Positions 21,759 to 31,450 of a stretch of DNA of 64,000 bases are shown here, one piece after another; position 1 is the first letter of the stretch, and each line of letters opens with the position of its first letter. Source of the DNA: Rhipidocladum racemiflorum. Taxonomy: Eukaryota; Streptophyta; Magnoliopsida; Poales; Poaceae. The stretch lies in the NCBI GenBank assembly GCA_036346355.1, contig CM070572.1:39283944-39347943 (forward strand). The letters are read 5' to 3'. The position numbers and the translations under genes are program-made. Below the pieces are notes generated by a model. The model saw nothing but the letters and a program-made list of their open reading frames with translations, was not told where the DNA came from and did no database searches.

Positions 21759-23736
21759 ATGGTCGCGCCCCTTCCCTTCCTACCTAACCTTTCCTCGTTC
21801 TCGTTCTTCTTGCCAAGCTAACATTTCTGTGCGCGCGCGTGCATGCGTCTGCAGGCGTCCGAGAAGAAGCAGTCGAACTCGATGCGGGAGATCAAGGTGC
21901 AGAAGCTTGTCCTCAACATCTCCGTCGGGGAGAGCGGCGACCGCCTCACTCGCGCCTCCAAGGTCGCCTTAACCCCCCCCCCCCCCCCCGGCGGCGCGGG
22001 GGTACCAGCCGATTCTTGAATGAATCCTCACTGATGCCAGGTTATCTTGCTTTGGTTCTTGCAGGTGCTGGAGCAGCTCAGCGGGCAGTCGCCGGTGTTC
22101 TCCAAGGGTAGGTTACTATTCCAAGCTTTGCTTTGTTGTCTACTCCAACAGCGTCCGAAAATTTCTTTCCTTGTGTTTGACACTTTGCTGTGGCTCGTCG
22201 TCTCCAGCGAGGTACACCGTGCGTTCGTTCGGCATCCGGCGTAACGAGAAGATCGCGTGCTACGTGACGGTGAGGGGCGAGAAGGCGATGCAGCTGCTCG
22301 AGAGCGGGCTCAAGGTCAAGGAGTACGAGCTGCTCAGGAGGAACTTCAGCGACACCGGCTGCTTCGGCTTCGGTATCCAGGAGCACATCGATCTTGGCAT
22401 TAAGTAAGTTGGGCCTTACTTAATGCATTGTGGGATGCGGTTATGTCGATGATGCATCTTTGTTTGCATTGTCTTTTATTGGTTATGATACAGTGTTGCT
22501 GTTAGAATCTTAAAATGTTTCGAGTATTACATTTATTGCTCATGCGTATCCCATTTTCATGTTGATATGTTGTCACCTAGGTTATTGTCTCCGGTGTTTG
22601 TTTCAAGTTGTCACATTGAATGAATGATGTTTATGTTGATTTTTATAAGTTGTAGATGGGTTTTCAATTCTATATTAGTAAAGCTTGAGCTTGTTTTTTG
22701 ATTTCTCTCGGGTCATTCACTTGATACCTAGGGATTGTTGGTGTACAGTATGGATGTGTATTTAACAGAGGCCTAGATATGATTCTTGTTAGTTTAGGTG
22801 GTAATGTTATTGCAGTGGGCGCTCAAATTTAGAGAAACCCGAATTCATGAAACATCACTCCGTTGGTAACTGTACTGTAAATTCTTAGATGGGCCACTGG
22901 AAAAAAAAATCTTATCATCGAGTACAATGTCTGTTCTGGAATTTTGTTGTTAGTGCAGTTTATTTACGCAGCTAAGGTCACCTGGTATTACAAACATCAG
23001 AGCATATTCATCTATTTATGGTGATCCTTTTCATATTTACGAACTGAAATGATCTAAATTGAATGTCAATTTATCTCTCAGTTCCTGTCCATGTAGCGAT
23101 GCTTGATAGTACAGATCATAGTTACTAGAAACGCGGTTCGTTCGAGTCGCGGTACGGGATTCGGGCTCGTGGTTCACTACTTTTTCTTCCAACTTCCACC
23201 GCGAACACGAACCCCGTACACTAAACCGGTTTGGGTTCGACGAATCTGGTTCGCGATTCGCGGTGGTTTACAGCGAATCCGGTAACTATGGTACAGATTT
23301 TTGTGGCCTTCATTCCTCAATCGATTATGGATGTACGAATAGCTGTTTAATGGCTGAATATGCATTTTAATGCCATACATCAGCTTTTCATGGCTGAGAA
23401 CTACATTGTGGTTTTTGTACCAGCTACATGCCAATGCAAAGTTTGATCTTTTCCAGCAGAATAGCTTTCATTGTGCGGTGCTTTTAATTGATGTTTTAAG
23501 CGCAACCACATAGCTGAACCTCTGTCATGTTCTGCAGGTACGATCCCTCAACAGGTATCTATGGAATGGACTTCTACGTTGTACTTGAGCGTGCCGGCTA
23601 CCGTGTCGCCCGTCGCCGGAGGTGCAAGTCCCGTGTTGGGATCCAGCACAGGGTGACCAAGGAGGACGCCATGAAGTGGTTCCAGGTCAAGTACGAAGGA
23701 GTCATCCTCAACAAGGCACAGGCTAACACATCTTAA
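21759..23736 (+). CDS. RPL11: Cytosolic 60S ribosomal protein L11 (uL5), five exons
   Basis: It encodes the uL5 protein of the large cytosolic ribosomal subunit, which contacts 5S rRNA in the central protuberance. Coding exons are 21759-21761 (the ATG alone), 21855-21962, 22065-22107, 22208-22403 and 23538-23736. All introns are GT..AG and the joined frame is 182 residues, the usual plant length. Recognisable stretches are KVQKLVLNISVGESGDRL, SPVFSKARYTVRSFGIRRNE, RRNFSDTGCFGFGIQEHIDL and GYRVARRRRCKSRVGIQHRV. A start codon alone on exon 1 is notable. Intron 2 holds a run of 17 C and intron 4 (22404-23537) holds a hAT MITE. All exons are open, so it is very probably functional. Confidence 0.97.
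21973..21989 (+). repeat. C17 homopolymer in RPL11 intron 2
   Basis: Seventeen consecutive C residues lie ten bases into the intron. The exact length is prone to slippage or sequencing error. Confidence 0.9.
23117..23290. mobile_element. hAT MITE in intron 4 of RPL11
   Basis: A 174-bp element has inverted ends CATAGTTAC and a perfect 8-bp target duplication GTACAGAT (23109-23116 and 23291-23298). Its body contains CGGTTCG/CGAACC motifs in both orientations. It leaves the splice sites untouched. Confidence 0.87.
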
Positions 23737-24630
23737 AATCGTACCCGTAGGCGCAGATGTTAGATCCTTTCTCTCGTTGCGAACAGAAGCCCACCTTCCA
23801 AGTTTATGTTCACTTGATGAATTCTCTGGCCAGATGTTTTGTCAATTACCTGAAGCTAAAAGCTTGACCTACATTCATATGCACTTGTCCATGCGTACCT
23901 GGTAGCTTACTTGTTTGGCCCCTCATGGTTGCTGAGTTTGATGGCCATGTCTGTCCAGCTTTTTATTGACATAATTATCGGCTACTTTTCGTGTTGATTA
24001 AATTGAACATGAGAGGAGGTTCATCAAAGACGTGTGGTTAGTTTAAATGATGATTTGCACCGATGGTGGCATTTTCATCAAATTCATGTAACAACCAATA
24101 CCCACCATGCTTGCTTGTGCTGCAAAGGCCTGGTATTCTCAAGTCTCGCTGGTTAACGGGCTGATGCTACCACTTGCTTTTGCAAAAATCATCAGCCGTC
24201 AATGCCGGATGGTGCTACGTATGGTTTTCCAAGAAAAATCGAGTTTTTTCTTTTCAATTTGCAATTCATATCTTATTTTTGTTTACTTTACCCTTTATAG
24301 ACGCACATTAACACTATTTCTTGTGGTTTAAATTATTTGTTTTACTTGTTTCAATGATTTGAGCAATTATTTAAGTACTTTTAATACTTATTTCAATGAT
24401 TTTGGTATTTGTAATACATGATTTTAGTGCTGAAACATTAGTACTCAAAGTGGTGTATTACAAGTATTGGAATCAATCGAATAATTGAGATAATTATTGA
24501 AGTCATTGAAATAAGTATTGGTATCATTAGAACAAATGCCAAAGGTAACTCAAATTATGAGAACTAGTGCTAACTTGTGGTCTTGGGGCTATTTGCACGG
24601 TAAATTAACTTATAGGGCGCAAATTAAATG
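23737..24630. other. RPL11 3' flank and intergenic sequence
   Basis: The first 200-250 bases are the likely RPL11 3' UTR. The rest is AT-rich, with no gene, repeat end or RNA recognised. Confidence 0.5.
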
Positions 24631-24655
24631 ATATATATATATATATATATATATA
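24631..24655. repeat. (TA)n tract left of hairpin element A
   Basis: This is an uninterrupted AT dinucleotide run directly abutting element A. Confidence 0.9.
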
Positions 24656-25027
24656 GGAAGTCTCTTTTCTACTCCCGGGAGTAATTACTCCCTATGCCGT
24701 ATATCACAACTTAGGGAGTATCTCGCACAACTGAGAGTATGTACGTGTAGTATGTAAGTATATAAGATCATCTAGGTGGTATTTACATTTTTTCAGAGGT
24801 GGTATGTACACTTTTTAGACATACTCCTTTTTATATACGTATATGAAGGTATTTGCAAAATAGGCTAAAAACTATGTACTCCCTTGCAATTTTTTCATGC
24901 GGATCTCATTGGAATATCTTATAATTAGTATATGAGTGTATCCAAAGTGATAAAGGAGTATTTCAAGTTCGTTTGGGTGGTATTTCAGAGATGGGAGTAA
25001 TTACTCCCGGGAGTATGAAGTATTTTT

Positions 25028-25029
<2 letters not shown>
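24656..25029. mobile_element. (TA)n-flanked hairpin element, copy A (374 bp)
   Basis: It starts GGAAGTCTCTTTTCTACTCC and ends with an inverted version, GGAAAAATACTTCATACTCC on the minus strand. Both ends lie next to ACTCCCGGGAGTAATTACTCCC-like blocks. Inner parts are also inverted relative to each other, so the element can fold end to end. It is bordered by (TA)n on both sides and has no coding capacity. It resembles microsatellite-targeting elements such as rice Micron; that assignment is from memory and not tested. Confidence 0.75.

Positions 25030-25079
<50 letters not shown>
25030..25079. repeat. (TA)25 tract between hairpin copies A and B
   Basis: Fifty bases of pure TA separate the two elements. 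Confidence 0.93.
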
Positions 25080-25081
<2 letters not shown>

Positions 25082-25451
25082 AAAATAGTTCCGTACCCCT
25101 AGGAGTACGTACTCCCATTGTCAGTATACCGCTTAAATGATGTTATTATACCTCTTTATCATTTTGGGTATACTCTAATACTAATTATAAGATACTTCAA
25201 AGTGAGTTCCACGAAAAATTAGTTCAAAGTCCACCTTTTGTAGCATAATTTGTTTATATACTCTTTATATATGAAAAAGGGTATACAGCAAAAAATAAAG
25301 GGCTTCAATGAATTTTTTTCAACAATATCGCATTGTAGTATCTTAGAATTATTATTGGAGTATAGTGAAAGTGATAAATGAGTATAACACATTCGTTTAA
25401 GTTGTATACTGGAGGTGGGAGTACGTACTCCCAAGAGTATAGAAAAGGCTT

Positions 25452-25453
<2 letters not shown>
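25080..25453. mobile_element. (TA)n-flanked hairpin element, copy B (374 bp)
   Basis: The ends are GGAAAATAGTTCC and, inverted, GGAAGCCTTTTC, each followed by GAGTACGTACTCCC. The two halves mirror each other (for example TATACCTCTTTATCA near the left and its inverted relative near the right). It closely matches copy C and more distantly copy A, with the same length. Confidence 0.78.

Positions 25454-25497
<44 letters not shown>
25454..25497. repeat. (TA)22 tract between copy B and the Helitron-like element
   Basis: This is a pure TA run that ends at the Helitron-like 5' terminus. Confidence 0.9.
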
Positions 25498-25500
<3 letters not shown>

Positions 25501-25742
25501 ACTATTCTAAAGCAGCACTTGGTGGCAGTGGTCCGTTCTTTCCACATCATTAATTGCCGCTTAATTTCCCTGTTTAATTGCCCTACGCAAGAAACGAAGC
25601 GTTGCTTTAATTAGCCAGCTTTCGCAAGGAACGAAGTGTTAAAGATATATGTTTGATTTTGTGAAATATTTTTTTTATTTTTTAATCTTTATTTTTCATT
25701 ATCAATTTTGTTTTTCGTAGCAACACACGGGCATGTAACTAG
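25498..25742 (+). mobile_element. Short non-autonomous Helitron-like element
   Basis: It begins TCTACTATTCTAAAG after an A and ends CACGGGCATGTAACTAG before a T. These are the TC...CTAG termini and A|T target of Helitrons. The 3' hairpin is decayed: TTCGT and ACGGG can still pair through two G-T wobbles around AGCAACAC. At 245 bp it is non-coding. Confidence 0.7.
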
Positions 25743-25763
25743 TATATATATATATATATATAT

Positions 25764-26137
25764 GAAAATGGTTCCATACTCCTGGGAGTATGTACTCCCA
25801 CTCTCAATATACTGTTTAAATGATGTTATTATACTTCTTTATCATTTTGAGTATACTCTAATACTAATTATAAAATACTACAAAGTGAATTGCACGAAAA
25901 ATTTCAACAAAATCCACCATTTATAGCATAATTTGTTTATATACTCTTTTTACATATGAAAAAGGGTACATAGCAAAAAATAAATAACTCCTATGAATTT
26001 TTTTCATTCATACCGTATTGAAGTATCTTAGAATTATTATTGGAGTATACTGAAAGTGATAAAGGAGTATAATACGTTCGTTTAAGTGGTATATTGAAGG
26101 TGGGAGTACGTACTCCCAAGAGTACGGAAAAGGCTTC
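25764..26137. mobile_element. (TA)n-flanked hairpin element, copy C (374 bp)
   Basis: It runs from GAAAATGGTTCC to ...GAAAAGGCTTC with (TA)n on the left and a TA/TATATG tract on the right. It is clearly homologous to copy B over its full length, with the same end-to-end inverted symmetry. Confidence 0.78.
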
Positions 26138-26206
26138 ATATGTATATGTATATATATATATGTGTATATATATATATATATATATCTATATCTATATATA
26201 TATATG
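26138..26206. repeat. Imperfect (TA)n tract right of copy C
   Basis: TA repeats are interrupted by TGTATA and TCTATA. Confidence 0.88.
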
Positions 26207-26931
26207 AGTAACTTGAAAGGCTATTTATGAGGGGGTTTTTTATTTCCCCCTATTATAAAATAAAGACTTAGTGGTGATGATGAGTCTGGCATTTACCTCC
26301 CACCTCGTTGATGGGATCTTTTGTTGATACATATGTGCATATACATGAGTTACTTGAAGGATCTTTTGTGGATAATTAGATTATATGTGCATATGGCTTG
26401 GGATAAAATTATGTATAACTTGTTAATTATATGCAAATTATGTATGAAACTTTCATTTGTAGGGATAATTAATTAATGCATATTGGTTTTCTTATAACTT
26501 GTATTATGTTTATTTGAAATCCATGTTTGGCATAGCATCGAAACACTTGACATTTTCGCGTTGGGTTTTGATAAGTTTCATCCGGATGTTTTCTTTAGCA
26601 ACCATCATCTAAATTCCTGGCCATTAGATTTGCTTTCAGATCAAAGCATGCCCCCCCTGAATTCGAGGTGGGTTGATCCTACGGATGTGTATTTTGATCG
26701 TATGGTCCAAAGGTTGGATGTTTTTTGGGACAAAAACATCCGGATGATGCCTATACACTCCCTTTGGCGTTTTGCTTTGTTGTTCATCGCATTTGAAGCG
26801 TGGTGAGCCGCTTGCTTGGCACTGGCAGAGAGAGCGCATTTGCCTAGATGAGGACGACGATGAGCGCCAAATCGGCTGTGCCGTTGGTAATATTAACTCC
26901 CTTGTGAAGAGAATGGCGCTCAGCCGGCCAC
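26207..26931. other. Intergenic stretch, no gene recognised
   Basis: An 81-codon open frame at 26561-26806 has no recognisable family. The motif CATCCGGATG occurs at 26579 and, as an inverted relative, near 26739. Nothing more can be supported. Confidence 0.45.
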
Positions 26932-27015
26932 CCCACTGAAAAGATGTGACAATTGCCTAGAGGGGGGGTGAATAGGCTAATTAAAATTTTAGACAAATTA
27001 AAGCAGCGGAAAAGG

Positions 27016-27086
27016 ACGGATATTCCGATCTAGTATCGGAACTTCCGATATCTTCGGAACTTCCGTAATAAAATCGGAATATCCGA
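27016..27086 (-). promoter_or_regulatory. Cluster of four TCGGA-N3-TCCGA dyads near the LTR end
   Basis: Dyads start at 27016, 27035, 27054 and 27074, spaced 19-20 bp. The first and third have one changed outer base. The other LTR has lost one unit through an 18-bp deletion between adjacent dyads. Confidence 0.75.
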
Positions 27087-27684
27087 TTAACTTGGAACAA
27101 GTGGATTCAAGATTAGTGCAAGCAATTTAAACTACTTGCTCTCAGCAACTAATATGAGAATCAAAGTAGATCCACGGAACTAATGAGACAATAAGAGACA
27201 AGAGAAAACACAACAATTTGTTTCCCGGAGTTCGGATCCTTGAGGGGATCGTACGTCTCCGTTGAGGAGGCTCCCAAGGAGCCGGGTCTCTTCCAACCCT
27301 TTCCTCATAAACCTCGATCACACTTGAGGCTTGATTCCACTATTGGATCCTTTCCTTTCGGAGGCGGAGCCGGCCTTCACAAACTTCTCACGGCGTCCCA
27401 CAATCGTCGGGGGCTCGTGAGCGACGCCTAGCCGTCTAGGAGTCCTTCAACCTCCAAGAGTAATGAATGCACTTGATTCTTGATCTTGGAGTGGTTCTCT
27501 ATTTGCTCAAGATGAATGACAACTTAGCTCTTTAACTCACAACCACACTTGACAAATCCTCACTCACTAAATGATCCCTAAGATCAAGGAGGAGGATGGT
27601 TCAAGATTGCTCTAGTGAATGCTCAAGAAGCTCAAGTGCTCAGCCCAAGCAAGTGTGTAACCAGCAAAAGGAGAGGGAGAGGGG

Positions 27685-27692
27685 TATTTATA
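27685..27692 (-). promoter_or_regulatory. TATA box of the 3' LTR
   Basis: TATAAATA on the minus strand is followed by CCCCTCTCC. The same motif lies at the same place in the other two LTR copies (37719-37726 and 53176-53183). Confidence 0.8.
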
Positions 27693-27736
27693 GTTTTGAT
27701 TCAAAACTAGCCGTTACCCCCGCACTCAGCCCCACA

Positions 27737-28241
27737 TCGGAATGTCCGATACGAACTTCGGAACATCCGATGTGTGCAAACTACCAGACTTGGAAAGCTT
27801 CCAACAGTCGAGAACAACAAGTATCGGAATGTCCGATAACAGCTTCGGAACATCCGATCACACCCAGAGAGGGAACCCAACTAAACAAGCTAAGTCCACA
27901 TCGGAATGTCCGATATAAAATATCGGAATATCCGAAACAAACAGAGAGTTCCCAAACTGGAAAACAACCACTTCGGAACTTCCGAAGATGCAACTTCGGA
28001 CAGTCCGAACTAGACAGAGAGCACCTTTTCTCAAGACAGCCCACATCGGACCTTCCGATACCCAATATCGGAATATCCGAAGCTAATAGAGAGCTCTCAA
28101 TCTAAGACTCAACAGGTATCGGAACATCCGATACACTACATCGGAATGTCCGACCCTAACAGAATACAACGGACTAAAGCACAACTACACTTCGGAACTT
28201 CTGAACCATCGGAATGTCCGATACAATTTCGGAACATCCGA
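27737..28241 (-). promoter_or_regulatory. Array of paired TCGGA-N3-TCCGA dyads in U3
   Basis: Dyads start at 27737/27758, 27824/27845, 27901/27923, 27973/27996, 28046/28068, 28119/28141, 28192 (one mismatch) and 28209/28229. Partners within a pair are 21-23 bp apart. Successive pairs begin 87, 77, 72, 73, 73 and 73 bp apart. The five-base arms are nearly invariant while the three central bases vary (ATG, ACA, ACT, ATA, CCT, CAG). The array ends about 45 bp upstream of the TATA box in the element's orientation. An enhancer or binding array is inference; the geometry is seen directly. Confidence 0.85.
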
Positions 28242-28576
28242 CCTGAACTTAAAACAAACCTCAATCCGAAGCGAGAGACGATACTACTAACTCTTGAGAG
28301 ACTAGACAAAATTCATCTTGAGCAAGAAGACCATCTCTAAATCAATTTCAATGCATCCCTCTTAATAGTACGGCAATCCTATGACTTCAACGAATCGAAA
28401 AAGTACAATCAGAGATGCCGTTTTTCTTACTCTACGAACTGGAGGATACCCAAATACATAGATGATCTCTTCTCGAAACTTTTACCTGTTCATGAACTAG
28501 TTGAACACAAAAGATTCTTTAATCGTTTGTCATTAATCATTCAAAACCAATTTTAGGGGGCCTAGATGCACTTTCA

Positions 28577-28590
28577 ATCTCCCCCTTTTT
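28577..28590 (-). other. Polypurine tract of the copia element
   Basis: AAAAAGGGGGAGAT on the minus strand abuts the 3' LTR. Confidence 0.85.
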
Positions 28591-29051
28591 GGTGATTGAT
28601 GACAACACGATTAAGGACAAATTTATAAAGCATATGAGAGTATGAATATAGAGCGAGCTCCCCCTCGATATGTGCATTGAGAAAAGATTTTGAGGACAAA
28701 TGCACATTTTGAGAGAAAGGAATATGAGAGAGCTCCCCCTATATCCTTGCATAGGAGATTAACACAAGATTGATAGGATAAGCAGTATGAGTAATTAAGC
28801 AATTAATAACCAATCAAGTCAACAAAAAATCTCCATGCAACAACGATAAAGAGTTTAAAACGATAACATTCAACAACGAAGTTTTAAACCAACAAACACA
28901 TAAACTAAGTTCAACCAAGTTCACCGGACTCAACGACTCGAACCACTGGACTCAACGACTCGAACCAATGATAGATAAAAGAAATTTTACTGCATCTCTC
29001 CCCCTTTGGCATCAAGCACCACAAAGGATAGGGGAGGGAGAGACAGAGGGA
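28591..29051 (-). other. Non-coding stretch between third ORF and polypurine tract
   Basis: It contains two further purine runs (for example GGGGGAGAGATG on the minus strand at about 28993-29004). No frame is recognised. Confidence 0.5.
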
Positions 29052-30491
29052 CTAAGGAGACTCCTCTGACGCAGGCTCATCTGACCCAGATTCCTCGTCG
29101 TCATCCTCAGACTCTGACGCATCAGGTGCTGGAGCAAAGGGGTCCTCGATCTCTTCCTCACTTTCCTCGTCCTCTGAACACTCCAGATTGAGATGCCTTT
29201 GGATGTCCTTGAGTTGCTTGGTATTCTTCTTCTGCTTTTCTGTATTGCTCTTGCAAAGAACAAATATTGACTTCAAAGCCCACAAAATAGGAGAGGAGGA
29301 TCCATTGGGAGCAGAAGCTGAAGGTGTAGCAGTAGAAGTGGTGGTCCTCCTGGTGGAAGCTCTGGTGGCTCGCTGAGATAGGGCCTTAATTGCCCTGACT
29401 TGAAGACCCACATGCTTCCCATCACACTCAAACTGCTGCCCGGTCACTTGTTCAATCAAGTGCATGATTAACGGAGCATATCCACAGCTCCTCCTGGGCT
29501 CCTGACTGGTGAGTCTGATCTCATTCCAGATAAAGTCAAAGACATCAAAGGGCCTCTGACCGTCTTGCATTCTGCTCAGGAGGTTCGTTGAAAAAGAGAG
29601 GACATGAGAAGCATCACCCTCTTTAGGAGCTAAAGTCTTCCTGAAAAGTCTGTTCAGGATAGCAAAGAAAGGCTTCATCCCCTTAGTGTCACCTGGCTCG
29701 AACTCTGCATTCTGTTCATACAAGAAATTTAGATTTGATGCAACAAGAGATGTTTCATTGTGGATCTGATCTCTGTCCCTGGAGTCTGCCTCTGTGAATT
29801 CAAGTAACCTGGCAAACTGAATATATGTTACCTCATACCAGGTTCCCTCAGTCATCCAGTGGAGAGTAGAGACTCGATCTCTGAAGACATACATTGTGGC
29901 ATAAAACTGAGCTATAATCTCTACATTCCAATCATGCTGAAAAGCCATGATTCTCTTTGTTCCGGTCCTCTCACAGGCAGCAATGACTTCATTAAATACA
30001 GCATCATCTGCTGCTGCCATATATTCCCAATCAATCCACTGCATTGAGATGACAGGATTCTTTCTCGGAAAAATGACTGAAGCGTAGAAATCTTGCTGAA
30101 AGAATGTCCAGAAACGGGAATCAGTGGAGAACCTGTCGGTCCGCTTTGGATTTTCTTCACGAGCTTTTCTTACTTGTGCTGATTTTCCCTTGTAGCTTAC
30201 TGGTTTCCTTTGCAATCTCAAGTTTCTCTCAGGCGGTCTCAGTCTTGGCATGTCTCTAGCTTGAGACCCTGACGCACCAGCAATGCCCTTGCCTTTCCTA
30301 GAAGGTAGCGGTGCTCCACGAGGCACATTCACGGTTTGAACAGCCTGAGAGGGTTCATTGATTGAGATACCTGTCTGTGATCCCCTTGTGGCACCTCGCT
30401 TTGTTCTAGCCCCAGTTGGAGTTTTGCGTTTTCGACTGAAGGTGACCGTAGCCGGATCCTGAGGAGGTTGGTCACCTTGACCAGGATCCAT
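29052..30491 (-). CDS. Third ORF of the copia element, env position, 479 residues
   Basis: This is an intact frame of 479 codons between pol and the 3' LTR, where SIRE-type copia elements carry an extra, so-called env-like, ORF. The N-terminal 120 residues are basic and rich in Pro, Arg and Lys. The middle (about 130-340) is a Trp/Phe-rich globular stretch with DWNVEIIAQFYATMYVF and WMTEGTWYEVTYIQFARLLEF. Residues 345-400 are Ser/Thr/Arg-rich, and the last 45 are strongly acidic (CSEDEESEEEIEDPF). The middle resembles the domain that plant annotations call putative plant transposon protein; its function is unknown. I see no signal peptide or membrane helix, so an envelope role is not supported. 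It stays open although gag and pol are broken. Confidence 0.8.
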   Translation of the reverse strand: MDPGQGDQPPQDPATVTFSRKRKTPTGARTKRGATRGSQTGISINEPSQAVQTVNVPRGAPLPSRKGKGIAGASGSQARDMPRLRPPERNLRLQRKPVSYKGKSAQVRKAREENPKRTDRFSTDSRFWTFFQQDFYASVIFPRKNPVISMQWIDWEYMAAADDAVFNEVIAACERTGTKRIMAFQHDWNVEIIAQFYATMYVFRDRVSTLHWMTEGTWYEVTYIQFARLLEFTEADSRDRDQIHNETSLVASNLNFLYEQNAEFEPGDTKGMKPFFAILNRLFRKTLAPKEGDASHVLSFSTNLLSRMQDGQRPFDVFDFIWNEIRLTSQEPRRSCGYAPLIMHLIEQVTGQQFECDGKHVGLQVRAIKALSQRATRASTRRTTTSTATPSASAPNGSSSPILWALKSIFVLCKSNTEKQKKNTKQLKDIQRHLNLECSEDEESEEEIEDPFAPAPDASESEDDDEESGSDEPASEESP

Positions 30492-30571
30492 TTGAAAGAG
30501 CTGACAAGGAAGATCTCGATAAGGCGAAAGAAACTAGGGAGAATACTGGTTTTAGTGCTGTACTGTCATCA

Positions 30572-30646
30572 TCGGAAGTTCCGATTTCAGGTCGGAAGTT
30601 CCGAACTTACTTCGGAAGTTCCGACACAAGATATCGGAAGTTCCGA
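30572..30646 (-). promoter_or_regulatory. Four TCGGAAGTTCCGA dyads upstream of the third ORF
   Basis: Dyads start at 30572, 30592, 30612 and 30634, spaced 20-22 bp. All share the same centre (AGT). They lie 80-155 bp upstream of the third ORF's start and match the LTR dyads in form and spacing. Confidence 0.8.
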
Positions 30647-31032
30647 AAATCTCGGTACAACCCTAAGACAAGCATTTCGACAAGATTGACCGACAGAAAT
30701 GAATAAAACTTGAGATCTAGACACAAGAGGACTAGAACAACAAGTCTACCCAAAAGATTTGATCAACGGATCCAAGGAACGAGGAATGACAAAAGGAGAT
30801 TCTAGGGTTTACCTTGGAATAGAAAAACACACTTATGAAAAGGTGAAGATCTTCCAATCCGAGGTGCACCCTTCCTCGAGGTAGATCGGAGTTTCCGAAT
30901 GGTTGAAGACTCCGATGACGACAAGAGATGAAAAGAGAGGTGTGGAGAGGGACGTACGGAGGCGAAGACTAATAATAAAGAAATGAGGAGAGGGGCCAAC
31001 CGAACCGTCCTTTTCATGCGTTTACACACACT

Positions 31033-31194
31033 TCGGAAGTTCCGAACAGAGGTTCGGAAGTTCCGAAGAGATCAAGTTTCCAGCGAAACAGAATCTGAGC
31101 AGAATTCGGATATTCCGATTCAAATATCGGATGTTCCGAAGAGTTAAAAAAACACAGAAGTCGGATATTCCGATGATTGAGTCGGATGTTCCGA
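31033..31194 (-). promoter_or_regulatory. Three dyad pairs between pol and the third ORF
   Basis: Dyads start at 31033/31054, 31106/31127 and 31161/31182. Each pair is spaced exactly 21 bp, and the pairs are 73 and 55 bp apart. They repeat the architecture of the LTR array outside the LTR. Confidence 0.8.
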
Positions 31195-31450
31195 TGCGTT
31201 TATTTTTCCAGCTGACAAGGGAGAAATGACAGGATTTCTGAGATTTGAGAAAATGAGAGTTTGAGTCAGTGAACTCGGCAGTCATCCTACTTGTGATCAG
31301 AGAACATAACAACAATCAAAGCGATGATCACTAGTGGAATGACCGAAGATGCAATTGACAAGAAGACCCTTTCTAAAGACAGATAATTAATTTTGCAAAC
31401 ATTTTATTTGAAATCACCAAGAGAAGTAGTAATCAAATGTGAGCAAGATG

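Larger units (their letters stand above)
26937..28576 (-). repeat. 3' LTR of the copia element
   Basis: It reads TGAAAGTGCATC...CATCTTTTCA on the minus strand, 1640 bp. It carries the dyad array at 27737-28241 upstream of a TATA box (27685-27692) and four more dyads near its end (27016-27086). The short open frames inside it are by-products of the repeats. Confidence 0.95.

Noticed and set aside
25305..25614. ORFs across the (TA)n tracts
   Set aside because: They are Tyr-Ile repeats created by TATA runs.
26561..26806. 81-residue ORF between the hairpin elements and the copia element
   Set aside because: No recognisable family, no context, and length within chance expectation.
27596..28105. 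169-residue plus-strand ORF
   Set aside because: It is antisense to the LTR U3 and composed of dyad translations; it recurs at 37630-38139 in the other LTR.
27737..28241. CRISPR-like array of regularly spaced short repeats
   Set aside because: The repeats are 13-bp dyads with variable centres inside a eukaryotic LTR. There are no cas genes and the unit is too short and too variable.
27737..28241. Heat-shock element array (GAAnnTTC)
   Set aside because: The dyads centre on one or three bases, giving GAAnTTC at best, so the spacing does not match the heat-shock consensus.
29052..30491. Calling the third copia ORF an envelope protein
   Set aside because: No signal peptide, membrane segment or glycoprotein-like cysteine pattern is visible; only its position resembles env.
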